Origin: Olivibacter sp036959255
Lineage (GTDB): Bacteria; Bacteroidota; Bacteroidia; Sphingobacteriales; Sphingobacteriaceae
DNA: 64,000 bases
Assembly: GCF_036959255.1 (NCBI RefSeq)
Contig: NZ_JAWMTI010000001.1
Location: forward strand, 620,001 to 684,000
Reading direction: 5' to 3'
Shown: one piece after another, positions 8,157 through 17,036 of the stretch
How positions within the stretch are numbered: position 1 is the stretch's first letter
Layout: each line of letters starts with the position of its first letter
Notes under the pieces: model-generated
Told to the model about the DNA's origin: nothing
The model's input: the letters and a program-made list of their open reading frames with translations, nothing else
The model's database searches: none
Position numbers and translations under genes: made by a program

Positions 8157-11100
8157 TTATAACGAAACGTTGACCCCAACACTGAATATTCTGCTTGGCA
8201 AATACGTTGTATTATTTGAACCGTCAAATGACTCCGTTGGATTCATACCCTTTCTCTTCGAAATAAGACCTAAATTTTCTCCTGTAACGAAAACCCGCAA
8301 GGCAGAGACATCAATTTTTTTTGTCAACTCGGATGGTAATGTATAGGATAGGTTTACGTTTCTAAAGCTGATGTAGGATGCATCGATCAACCATCGATTT
8401 GAGGCAGCATTAAATTGTGTCGTGCTATTAATGTCTATCCGCGGGATATCCGTTACCTGGCCAGGAGTTGTCCAAGAATTTTTTACATCCTCATGTAACG
8501 CAGCCCCATAAGTTATCCCCATTAAACCGGCGTAGTTGCTATCGTAAAATTTACCACCGATTTGGTAGTTTATCAGAAATGAAAGCGCAAAACTCTTATA
8601 CCTAAAGGTATTATTGACGGAACCAATCAAATCTGGAATTGCACTCCCTGAATAATCAAACTCAGCATTATTATAATTTGTCGTATACTCAATACCATTG
8701 ACGGTTCTCAAATCAGTCGTTGTTCCTACAGCAGGGACATATAAGGCCGCACCATCAGCTGGATCGACACCTGCATACTGCCGTAGCCAAAAATTGTACA
8801 AATCTCTGCCAACCTCTCTCCTTTTATTGCCATTAGTGACTACTGGTGTCTCGGCAGGCATCTTTGTGATTTTATTTTTAATTGTCGACCAGTTGGTAAC
8901 CATATTCCAGGTAAAATTCTTAGTCCGTATAATATCACCGCCTAGCTGGAGGTCAACACCTGTGTTATACATTGAGCCAATATTCCTATAAACACTTCTT
9001 ATCGGGTTAGACAAAGCCAACGGTACTGAGAAAATTAAATTACTTGAACCTCTTCGATAGAATTCTATTTCCCCAAAAATCCGATTATTAAAAAACGAAA
9101 AAGAGACACCAGTATTAAAGGTATTAGAGGACTCCCATTTTAATCCCGGATTACCCTGTGTCGCTAATATAACACCCGGTTGGCCTCCATTATTCCACCC
9201 TAATTCATAAAGCGACTGATAGTTATAGTATGTAGGGTCATCATCGATATTCAAAGTTGCATCGTTTCCCACCTGTCCATAGGAAGCTTTCAATCGCAAA
9301 TCATCAATCCAAGAAGTATTATCCATGAAAGACTCTTTCGATATAGACCAAGAACCCCCTAACGAAAAAAATGTACCCCATCGAGAATCTTTAGCAAATC
9401 GAGAAGAACCATCCCTTCTTAAAGAGGCGTCGAAGAAGTATTTTGAATCATAGCTATAGGCCACCTTTGATAAGTAAGATTCAATACGATAAGTATCTTT
9501 ATATCCACCCGCTGCATACGGTGTAACAAAATTTGGAAACTCTGAATTACCTTCAATAGTAATTCCCGTTTTAGTTGCTGTTAATGACCGATAGTCGTAA
9601 TCATAATTTTCGTGACCTGCTAAAGCATTAATACTGTGTTTACCTATCACTTTATCATAAGAAAGGATTTGATTGAAAGTATACGATCTTGTGGTTGATG
9701 AAAGTTTATATGAATATCCGTTATAAGAAGCCCCATCACCAACCACATTGTTCCAAAATGTAGTATTGTGATTTTCCTTAATATCAATACTGATTGAAGG
9801 TCTGAATGTAAAATCTTTCAAAAATTTAATTTCCACATACCCCCTACCACTTATCAAATTCCTTCTATTTAGTTTTTCATTTAACTGTGTTTCATAAATT
9901 ACGTGACGACCAGGGTATGCTCCTTGTGGTCTATTAATTGACCCTGGATGGACTCCATAGTCATACCATTGCTCGCCAGTTAGCTCATTCATAATTGGAT
10001 TACCATTTTCGTCGTAAGCTCGTACCGGATATATCGGGCCGATAAATCTTGAAAACATGAAGGCGTTTATATAGCTGTTGGCATTATCTGTCGAAGCATC
10101 ACTCGCCAAATTACCATCTGAAGTCGAACCCGCTAAATTAAATCCTGTTTTCAACCATGATTTAATAGAAGAATTAGCACTAAGACGCGCATTAAATCTT
10201 TTATAGTCTGACTGAAGGATATATCCTTTGTCATTCAGATATCCAAGAGATACATAGTAATCAGACTTCTCCGACTTACCAGTTACGCTCATGCTAGCAT
10301 CTGTTCTTTTCCCCGTCCTTTCAAGCGGCTTATACCAATCAAAATCATTATAAAGCAAAGACGCGCCAGGGTTAAGTTTTCCATCTGCACCTACTATCTG
10401 ATTATTGGGAACATTAAAAGGGTTATAAATAAGCTGTGATTGAATCGTGTTACTGGCCTCAAGCGCTGCGTCCTCCGGCGTTTTCCCAGTACCAGAAGTT
10501 GGATATACTAGGCTATTTCTTAATGCTTGCCACATAAGTGGATAATATTCAAAAGCGTCAACCCTGTCATATTCAGGTGTTCCTCTAGAGGAGAAACCTT
10601 GATTAAGATTCACATTAAGCTGAGTACCGGGCACCATACCCTTTTTGGTTGTAATAATAATAACACCATTTCCTCCTCTTGAGCCATAAAGAGCCGTTGC
10701 TGAAGCATCTTTTAAAAGCGATATGTTTTCAATATCATTTGGATTAATATCTCCAATATCTCCATCGAAAACAGCCCCGTCAACTACATATAGTGGTGCA
10801 TTAGAGGCTGATATTGAACCAAAGCCTCTGATTCTAATATTTGATCCCGAACCGGGCTGCCCATTGCCTGAATTAGTATTTATACCAGGCGCCATTCCTG
10901 CGATTGCATTTGTTATATTCGTGACCGTTCGTTTACTTATATCTGCTGAATTCATGGTAGCAACCGAGCCTGTAATCGCTTCTTTTTTTGCAGTGCCATA
11001 GGCTACAACCACAACTTCGTCAAGCGAGTTGCCTTGGGTAGATAAGATAACGTTAATTACCGATAGCTCTCCAACCTCCATATTTTGGCTGGCATAACCA

Positions 11101-11327
11101 ATATAACTAAAAACAAGTTTATTTGTGGCCGAAGATACAGTTATCGCATAGTTTCCCTCTGCATCTGTTTGTGTTCCATTAGTGGTCCCCATCAGAATAA
11201 TAGACACGCCAGGCAACGGTTCACCGATTTCATTCGTTACCCTACCCCTAATTCTTCTTTCCTGTGCTTGGGTTACTCCAATTAGCATTACGCACAATAG
11301 AAAGAAGCATAGTAGTTTTTGTTTCAT
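8157..11327 (-). CDS. SusC/RagA-type TonB-dependent outer-membrane transporter (pair 1)
   Basis: 1056 residues. A signal peptide (MKQKLLCFFLL...TQAQ, about 1-21) is followed by a carboxypeptidase-regulatory-like domain (~22-105), a TonB box around LDEVVVVAYG, a plug domain with LYVVDGAVF and LYGSRGGNGVIIITTKKG, and a long beta-barrel ending in VGVNVSL with a C-terminal aromatic/hydrophobic pattern. It imports a ligand delivered by its SusD partner, powered by TonB. Expression probably starts at the promoter near 11690, giving a leader of about 340 nt. The N-terminal 20 codons are almost identical to those of the four other SusC genes in the window. Confidence 0.95.
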   Translation of the reverse strand: MKQKLLCFFLLCVMLIGVTQAQERRIRGRVTNEIGEPLPGVSIILMGTTNGTQTDAEGNYAITVSSATNKLVFSYIGYASQNMEVGELSVINVILSTQGNSLDEVVVVAYGTAKKEAITGSVATMNSADISKRTVTNITNAIAGMAPGINTNSGNGQPGSGSNIRIRGFGSISASNAPLYVVDGAVFDGDIGDINPNDIENISLLKDASATALYGSRGGNGVIIITTKKGMVPGTQLNVNLNQGFSSRGTPEYDRVDAFEYYPLMWQALRNSLVYPTSGTGKTPEDAALEASNTIQSQLIYNPFNVPNNQIVGADGKLNPGASLLYNDFDWYKPLERTGKRTDASMSVTGKSEKSDYYVSLGYLNDKGYILQSDYKRFNARLSANSSIKSWLKTGFNLAGSTSDGNLASDASTDNANSYINAFMFSRFIGPIYPVRAYDENGNPIMNELTGEQWYDYGVHPGSINRPQGAYPGRHVIYETQLNEKLNRRNLISGRGYVEIKFLKDFTFRPSISIDIKENHNTTFWNNVVGDGASYNGYSYKLSSTTRSYTFNQILSYDKVIGKHSINALAGHENYDYDYRSLTATKTGITIEGNSEFPNFVTPYAAGGYKDTYRIESYLSKVAYSYDSKYFFDASLRRDGSSRFAKDSRWGTFFSLGGSWSISKESFMDNTSWIDDLRLKASYGQVGNDATLNIDDDPTYYNYQSLYELGWNNGGQPGVILATQGNPGLKWESSNTFNTGVSFSFFNNRIFGEIEFYRRGSSNLIFSVPLALSNPIRSVYRNIGSMYNTGVDLQLGGDIIRTKNFTWNMVTNWSTIKNKITKMPAETPVVTNGNKRREVGRDLYNFWLRQYAGVDPADGAALYVPAVGTTTDLRTVNGIEYTTNYNNAEFDYSGSAIPDLIGSVNNTFRYKSFALSFLINYQIGGKFYDSNYAGLMGITYGAALHEDVKNSWTTPGQVTDIPRIDINSTTQFNAASNRWLIDASYISFRNVNLSYTLPSELTKKIDVSALRVFVTGENLGLISKRKGMNPTESFDGSNNTTYLPSRIFSVGVNVSL

Positions 11328-11674
11328 ATGTTTGTTCTTGCATTAAAAATTAAATTGATTAAAAATGGTCGTCCTCATCTCAAACTTATAAAATTGGCAA
11401 AGCATATTCTTCGCCAGGTTGATTATAGTATCTTCGCTTTACTCACTTTAGGCATCTACCCAATAAAGAATAAGAGCCCAGTGCCTGTCTCAATATAATA
11501 CTAGGAGCAGGCTAGCATTAGCAAAAGATAGAAAAAACACGTGTGTAGGATTAGGTCAATAAACGTATTCAAAAAGCCACTTCGCAATGCACTAAAATCC
11601 TAAAATGTAATGTAAATCTATCTCAATATGCTTAATGTTATAACTATTTTAACACAAATCTCTCAAATTATTAG
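11328..11674 (-). promoter_or_regulatory. long 5' leader of SusC1
   Basis: About 340 nt separate the predicted transcription start from the SusC ATG. The leader shares three blocks with the SusC2 leader: 11586-11631, 11543-11560 and the block next to the start (11345-11362). It also carries a block at 11411-11430 that resembles the KPGE-encoding block of pairs 3-5, but here the frame is broken. No intact ORF is seen in it. Confidence 0.45.
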
Positions 11675-11705
11675 CAAAACTAAGCTTTTGAAAACATTTT
11701 ACAAG
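11675..11705 (-). promoter_or_regulatory. promoter of SusC/D pair 1
   Basis: Minus strand: TTG (revcomp of 11702-11704), 19-bp spacer, TAGTTTTG (revcomp of 11675-11682). This is an exact TTG-N19-TAnnTTTG match and is aligned with equivalent elements upstream of SusC2 and SusC3. Confidence 0.6.
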
Positions 11706-11834
11706 GTTTTTTAGAATTTACTCTGAGGATAACCAAATATGGTCGAACATCGCTATATGATCTGAAGAGAAGAATTTAGTGATCAATCTAAATTATTGGA
11801 AAGGTTAGCCGTAAATCTTTAAACGATCAAAAAT

Positions 11835-11870
11835 GAGGCGGTTGCCGTGAGATTTGTCACTGCAACCGCC
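11835..11870 (-). terminator. terminator of SusC/D pair 2
   Basis: GGCGGTTGC (11837-11845) pairs with GCAACCGCC (11862-11870), with an inner GTGA/TCAC stem. On the minus strand it is followed by CTCATTTTTGATCG, 14 bp after the SusD2 stop. Confidence 0.85.
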
Positions 11871-11883
11871 TTCAGAAAACCTA

Positions 11884-13293
11884 CTAGTATCCTTCGTTCT
11901 GTTGCCCTTGTAGGTTCGGATTATTATCTATTTCCCGTTGTGGAATTGGTAAAACTGTTTTGGGAGCTCCAAAAGCCGCGGAGGCCTGGCTACCCCTTAA
12001 GTTCTGCCTATTTCTTAACAGGTCCATCCTTCGATGTCCTTCAAAAGCGAGTTCCTTTCTTCTTTCTAGAAGTATGGCACTGATCAACTCACCTTGATTC
12101 GTTATACTTTTAGGTGTGAGCCCCGCTCTCTTCCGTATACGGTTATTCAAAATATCAATCGCCTGAGCATCTGGCGCGTTGCTTAATTGCGCCAAGGCCT
12201 CAGCTAAATTAAGGTAAACTTCAGTTGTTCTAATAACTGGAGAATTATCACTATTGTTGACTGCGTCAGGAAATTTATTATTGAAAAAATAATCAATACC
12301 AGCAGTTTGTCCTTCTATTTTCAAATTAAAACGCTTGTCTCCTGATTCGGCCTCAAATGCCTGGATTAAGCTTTGAGAGAAAGGAGCGTCACCACGCCCA
12401 CCTACTGATGCAGGCATATAATAAGATGCCCAACCACCAGCACCAGTTCTACCATTGTCAGTTGCACTATTCTGAATAGTGAACACATCCTCATTAGTAT
12501 TTCCATTATAGAAATTAAAGTCAGCAGCTAAATCATAAATTCCTTGCTCAAGCGTATTATTTGCAGCTTCCGCCGCTTGCGCCCACTCTTCCCTATAAAG
12601 ATGTAAACGCGAGAGCAGTGCATAGGCCGCTCCTTTTGTAGCTCTCCCTCTGGTGTCGGAGGCACTTTCATAAGTTGCAGGAAGAGTAGGTATAGCCTCT
12701 TCTAAATCCTTTACTATTTGTGCATGAACCTCATTTAATGAATTTCGCGAAGGATAAGAAACTTCTCCGGTAAAGTCATCAAGAACAAGGGGTACACCTA
12801 AATTGCTACCATTGTTGAGTTGAAATGGTTGAGCAAAGAAATTTGCTAACTGAAAATACGCTAGTGCTCTTAAGAATTTCGCCTCACCAATATACTGTGC
12901 CTTCAGCTCATCGGAAAGTCCTTCAACATTCGGCACATTCGCGATCACCTTATTGGCCCGTGTTACCACTTGATAATGCATTTCCCAAACGTCGTAAACG
13001 CTACTATTGGTGGATACGGAAGCGAAATCGTTTAGTTGTTGAAGAGTCGGAAATGTTCCGATAAAATCAACATTATCCGCCATGTAATCTGCGATAACCT
13101 GCGGCATCGATCCATAGAACTCTAAAGTTTGTGCTGTACTATACACGCCTCGCAGGGCACTTAAAGTCGTTTCAGGACTACTAAAGACCAATTCTTCCGT
13201 TAAATCTTGCTGAGGGAGCAAGTCCAATTTCTTTTCACATGCCGAAAGAAAAACCAACATAGCAGAAGTTAAAAATATATATTTAAGTTTCAT
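11884..13293 (-). CDS. SusD/RagB-family nutrient-binding lipoprotein (pair 2)
   Basis: 469 residues. Lipoprotein signal with LSAC (Cys about 19) followed by EKKLDLLPQQDLTEE. SusD domain motifs include NKVIANVPNVE, KFLRALAYFQLANFFA, YALLSRLHLYREEW and ERRKELAFEGHRRMDLLRN, with the usual C-terminal LPIPQREIDNNPNL. It starts 11 bp after the SusC2 stop, so the two are co-transcribed. It is a typical canonical-length SusD and should form the lid of the SusC2 barrel. Substrate unknown. Confidence 0.93.
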   Translation of the reverse strand: MKLKYIFLTSAMLVFLSACEKKLDLLPQQDLTEELVFSSPETTLSALRGVYSTAQTLEFYGSMPQVIADYMADNVDFIGTFPTLQQLNDFASVSTNSSVYDVWEMHYQVVTRANKVIANVPNVEGLSDELKAQYIGEAKFLRALAYFQLANFFAQPFQLNNGSNLGVPLVLDDFTGEVSYPSRNSLNEVHAQIVKDLEEAIPTLPATYESASDTRGRATKGAAYALLSRLHLYREEWAQAAEAANNTLEQGIYDLAADFNFYNGNTNEDVFTIQNSATDNGRTGAGGWASYYMPASVGGRGDAPFSQSLIQAFEAESGDKRFNLKIEGQTAGIDYFFNNKFPDAVNNSDNSPVIRTTEVYLNLAEALAQLSNAPDAQAIDILNNRIRKRAGLTPKSITNQGELISAILLERRKELAFEGHRRMDLLRNRQNLRGSQASAAFGAPKTVLPIPQREIDNNPNLQGQQNEGY

Positions 13294-13304
13294 GTTTTTA
13301 TATT

Positions 13305-16301
13305 TTAAAGTGTAAGGTTAACTCCGAGTGTGTATGACTTTGCCTGTGGTAATGCGAAGAAACTTTGGCCGATTGTCAAATTACTTGCCCCATTGGCTGA
13401 AATTTCAGGATCGCCCCTAAAATCTTTACTCTTAACAGTCCACAGATTCTGACCAAGAAAATATATTCTCGCACTTGAAAATATTTTTGTTTTTGTTAGA
13501 AAGCTACTTGGTAAATTATATCCAATGGTTAATGTCTTCAATCTTAGATAAGATCCATCCATTAGTTGTTTCGTTGACGGTTGATGATAAGTGGTCCTTG
13601 TATCACTATTCAAGGCAGGAGCAAAGGCCCGATCACCTGGTTGCCTCCAATAATCTAAAAGCTTCACGCTTTTATTATAAGATCCCGACCCAAAATTATC
13701 AGTAAATTCTAAACCATCGATATAGACATCGTTGCCTTGAGTAAAATTGAAAAATGCAGTTAAATCAAATCCCTTGAAGGTAAATGTATTTGTAATCCCC
13801 CCCTGAAACGTTGGATCCGCTTTACCAACAATCACTCGATCAGCGGCTGTTGGCGATGTAGTAGGTGTGCCGTCCTTTGACAGCCATTCTGCATCACCAG
13901 TTTCAGGATTGATCCCATTATAGCGTATCAAATAAAAGGTGTTTTTAGAATGTCCCACGATTGCTCTCTGTTCACCCGTCCCTAAAAAGTTCCTTCCATC
14001 TTCATCTCTATTTTCCGGTAGTTCCAAAACCGTATTTTTATTGAAGCCAATATTGAAAGAGGTTCTCCACGAAAAATGTTCACGACTTATATTTTCAGAA
14101 TTAATACTAAATTCGAAACCTCTATTTCTTAGTTTACCGACATTTTGGGAGGCGCTAGCAAATCCAGTCGTAAACGGTAGTGGAACATTTAGCAATAGAT
14201 CTCGTGAAGTCTTATTATAAAAATTCATCTGAATATCAATCGCGTTGAAGAATCTACCACTCAACCCAACATCGAACTGAGCAGTCTCTTCCCAACTTAG
14301 ATTGGGATTTGCAACCCTACTTGGAACTAACCCGGATTCACCATTATAATTGACAATCTGGCTATTAGCATCGGTACCTGCTAAAAATGTACCTAAGTAA
14401 TCATAGTACCCTATATTATCATTTCCAGCTGTTCCATAACTAGCTGTCAGCTTTAGAAACTGAGCAATATTATTGTCCTTATTGAAAAAGCCTTCGTTAG
14501 AGATAATCCAACCGCCCGAGAACGCATAGAAATTTCCATATTTTTTGTTTGGTCCAAAGCGAGAAGAGCCGTCACGCCGGAAAGATCCTTCAAATAGATA
14601 CCTGTCATCAAAGCTATAGTTTACACGAGCGAATTGGGATTCGAGTGCCCAGTCGAAAATTTCTTCAGAGGCAGAAACTGGATTTGAGGCAGACCCAACA
14701 TTGGGCAATCCATCGCTTGCGTATCCTGTTCCTTCCACAAAGATTTGGGTCAATGTCGCCTTTTCAAAACTATATCCTAGCAAAGCGCCGATATTATGTT
14801 TGCCATCAAATGTTTTATTATAATTAAGTGTATTAGTAGTTAACCATTTGTTATCGGTATAGTTAGTACGATATCCATAACCACCAGGCGTAAGTAAGTC
14901 TGCTTCTCTATATTTTTCGTCGATCTTATAATTATCGATTCCCCAATCAGTTTTCAGTTTCAACCCTTCTATGATCTCCAATTCTGCGTAGGCATTGCCT
15001 GTACTTCTGTCAGACCAATTTTTGTTTATCCCAGTCTGTTCAATAGCAATTACATTGGCAATAAAGCCAGTATTTTGAAATTTTCCGTCAGGTCCGTAAG
15101 GCGTAATATATGGTAACTGTAGATAGGCAGACGTAAGGGGTGCATACGTGTTATTTTCTGCACCAATTCTATCCATATCAACGTGAGAAAGGTTATAATT
15201 CACCCCAAAGTTCACTTTGTCTGAAACTTTGTGGTTTAGATTAATACGCCCAGATAAACGGTCCATCTGATTTCCTATTGTGTAGCCACTTTCAGCAGAA
15301 TATGTTCCTCCCACAAAAAAAGTTGTCTTTTCACTTCCACCTGTGGCACTTAGATTCGCTGTATTAACATGGCCCGTTCTAACAACATTGTCGATCCAGT
15401 CATAACTAGTAGTTGGAAATTGCGGAACTGGTGCATTATTAGCGGTTAAGTATTCTGTTCTAAATTGACGCCATTGATCTGCATTCATCATTGGTTCTAA
15501 AGACGTAGGTTTAGAGAACCCAGTGAAGTAATCCGCATTGATTTTCGTTTTGCCTTGTCCTGACCCCTTTTTAGTAGTAATAAGTATCACACCATTTGAA
15601 CCTCTTGAACCGTAAATGGCTACAGCAGAAGCATCTTTTAGAACGGTCATACTTTCAATGTCATTTGGATTAATATTAAGCAGTGGATTAAGTGCGGAAG
15701 CGCCTCCCTGCGTTTGTGTATATTGTGCTCCAGCTGAATTTAAAGGCACACCATCAATTACATACAACGGACGTCCACCAGCGCTTAAAGAAGACCCCCC
15801 TCTAATAGTGATCTGAGCCTCAGATCCTAAAACACCTGATGAGTTCACCATATTAACACCAGCTGCTTGACCTTGTAGGATTTGCTGAGGAGTTTGAATC
15901 GGAACATTTTTAAACGACTCCGAACTAACAGACGCTACCGTTTGTGTGCTTAATGCTCGACTTTGTTGTCCATAACCAACAACCACGACTTCCGATAATT
16001 CAGAAGCATTAATTCCCAACGTTACGTCCAAGTTGTTTCCTGCGCTTAAACTTTGTACTAATGTTTTATAACCAATGTAGCTAAAAGTTAAACTTACAGC
16101 ACCAGTTGGAACTGACAAAGAGAATGTACCGTCATTGCCTGTCTGGGTTCCAATGGTGGAACCGCTGACAACTACCGACACTCCCGGAAGCGGCTCTCCT
16201 TTCTCGTCAGTTACTTTACCGCTGACTCTTCTCTCCTGCGCATACACTGCCCCTATAAGGACTGTGCACAACAAAAGGAAACTTAGTAGTTTTTGTTTCA
16301 T
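13305..16301 (-). CDS. SusC/RagA-type TonB-dependent transporter (pair 2)
   Basis: 998 residues, the shortest SusC here. Signal peptide MKQKLLSFLLL...AVYAQ, carboxypeptidase-regulatory-like domain (~22-105), TonB box at LSEVVVVGYG, plug with LYVIDGVPLNSAG and IYGSRGSNGVILITTKKG, then a barrel ending in YTLGVNLTL. It partners the SusD encoded 11 bp downstream. Its upstream leader is clearly related to that of SusC1, so pairs 1 and 2 may derive from an old duplication that included the promoter region, although the proteins have diverged considerably. Confidence 0.95.
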   Translation of the reverse strand: MKQKLLSFLLLCTVLIGAVYAQERRVSGKVTDEKGEPLPGVSVVVSGSTIGTQTGNDGTFSLSVPTGAVSLTFSYIGYKTLVQSLSAGNNLDVTLGINASELSEVVVVGYGQQSRALSTQTVASVSSESFKNVPIQTPQQILQGQAAGVNMVNSSGVLGSEAQITIRGGSSLSAGGRPLYVIDGVPLNSAGAQYTQTQGGASALNPLLNINPNDIESMTVLKDASAVAIYGSRGSNGVILITTKKGSGQGKTKINADYFTGFSKPTSLEPMMNADQWRQFRTEYLTANNAPVPQFPTTSYDWIDNVVRTGHVNTANLSATGGSEKTTFFVGGTYSAESGYTIGNQMDRLSGRINLNHKVSDKVNFGVNYNLSHVDMDRIGAENNTYAPLTSAYLQLPYITPYGPDGKFQNTGFIANVIAIEQTGINKNWSDRSTGNAYAELEIIEGLKLKTDWGIDNYKIDEKYREADLLTPGGYGYRTNYTDNKWLTTNTLNYNKTFDGKHNIGALLGYSFEKATLTQIFVEGTGYASDGLPNVGSASNPVSASEEIFDWALESQFARVNYSFDDRYLFEGSFRRDGSSRFGPNKKYGNFYAFSGGWIISNEGFFNKDNNIAQFLKLTASYGTAGNDNIGYYDYLGTFLAGTDANSQIVNYNGESGLVPSRVANPNLSWEETAQFDVGLSGRFFNAIDIQMNFYNKTSRDLLLNVPLPFTTGFASASQNVGKLRNRGFEFSINSENISREHFSWRTSFNIGFNKNTVLELPENRDEDGRNFLGTGEQRAIVGHSKNTFYLIRYNGINPETGDAEWLSKDGTPTTSPTAADRVIVGKADPTFQGGITNTFTFKGFDLTAFFNFTQGNDVYIDGLEFTDNFGSGSYNKSVKLLDYWRQPGDRAFAPALNSDTRTTYHQPSTKQLMDGSYLRLKTLTIGYNLPSSFLTKTKIFSSARIYFLGQNLWTVKSKDFRGDPEISANGASNLTIGQSFFALPQAKSYTLGVNLTL

Positions 16302-16656
16302 GTGTTTGATTTTTTGGTTAAAAATTAAATTGATTAAAAAATATAAAATAATGCACTTATATTCAGCAACAAAAACCTAATGAGTGTTCATTCCTCAGGT
16401 TTTTTATCCAGACATATGCATTAACTTTATCGCAAGCATAGATAAGCTGAAAAATAAATATTCTATATTATTTACCATAACAACTCAGTCCCTGTATATT
16501 AGCAAAAATCGAGAAAAATAGATGTAGGATCAGGCCAATCAAAGCGCTCTGGAATTCATTATTTAATGCACTAATACCTAAAAGATGAAAGTAAATCTAT
16601 CTCAATACGCCAAAAATGTTAGGGTTATTACTAATAAAAAATTGACAATTACTAAA
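16302..16656 (-). promoter_or_regulatory. long 5' leader of SusC2
   Basis: About 350 nt between predicted start of transcription and the ATG. Shared blocks with the SusC1 leader are at 16565-16610 and 16521-16539 and next to the start codon. The shared 16565-16610 block contains the 17-base string GTAAATCTATCTCAATA, identical in both. A block at 16391-16410 aligns with the KPGE block of pairs 3-5 but is disrupted by stops. No convincing ORF. Confidence 0.45.
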
Positions 16657-16686
16657 CAAAACTAAGATTTTGGAGATATTTTGCAA
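16657..16686 (-). promoter_or_regulatory. promoter of SusC/D pair 2
   Basis: Minus strand: TTG (revcomp of 16684-16686), 19-bp spacer, TAGTTTTG (revcomp of 16657-16664). The flanking sequence closely resembles the SusC1 promoter. Confidence 0.6.
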
Positions 16687-16829
16687 GTTTTTTTTTATTC
16701 GTATTAGAAAAGAGCAGTCAAACTTTCGTCTATTATGAAGTAAACAAGATTTTTCTGGTTATGGTTATATCTTTTTTGTAACAAGACGTGGGAATTGTAG
16801 TTCAGGAATACGCAATGTTGTTAAAATAA

Positions 16830-16855
16830 AAAGTCGACCGACTAAGAGCGACTTT
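16830..16855 (-). terminator. possible terminator after the lipoprotein gene 17037-18473
   Basis: AAAGTCG (16830-16836) pairs with CGACTTT (16849-16855). On the minus strand the hairpin is followed by TTATTTTAAC. It lies about 180 bp beyond the stop, so the link to that gene is tentative. The rest of 16687-17036 is AT-rich with nothing recognised. Confidence 0.45.
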
Positions 16856-17036
16856 CTAAAGTTATCAATTAATTTCAAAATCTTAGATTAGATTTCATCC
16901 ATTAACATACCAGGCCATAAAGTTTTCCTTCAAGAATACATTGAGCATTCTTCAATATCCAAATAATTCAATGATATAAAACGATATTGGTTTACACTTT
17001 ACTTAAAACATTTAGTTCTGGTTTAGATGACGATAA

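Noticed and set aside
11500..11640. Open frames in the SusC1/SusC2 leaders with similar translations (SAL...LILH)
   Set aside because: Both lack ATG starts and SusC1 has an early TAG in the aligned frame. The similarity is better explained as DNA or RNA conservation.
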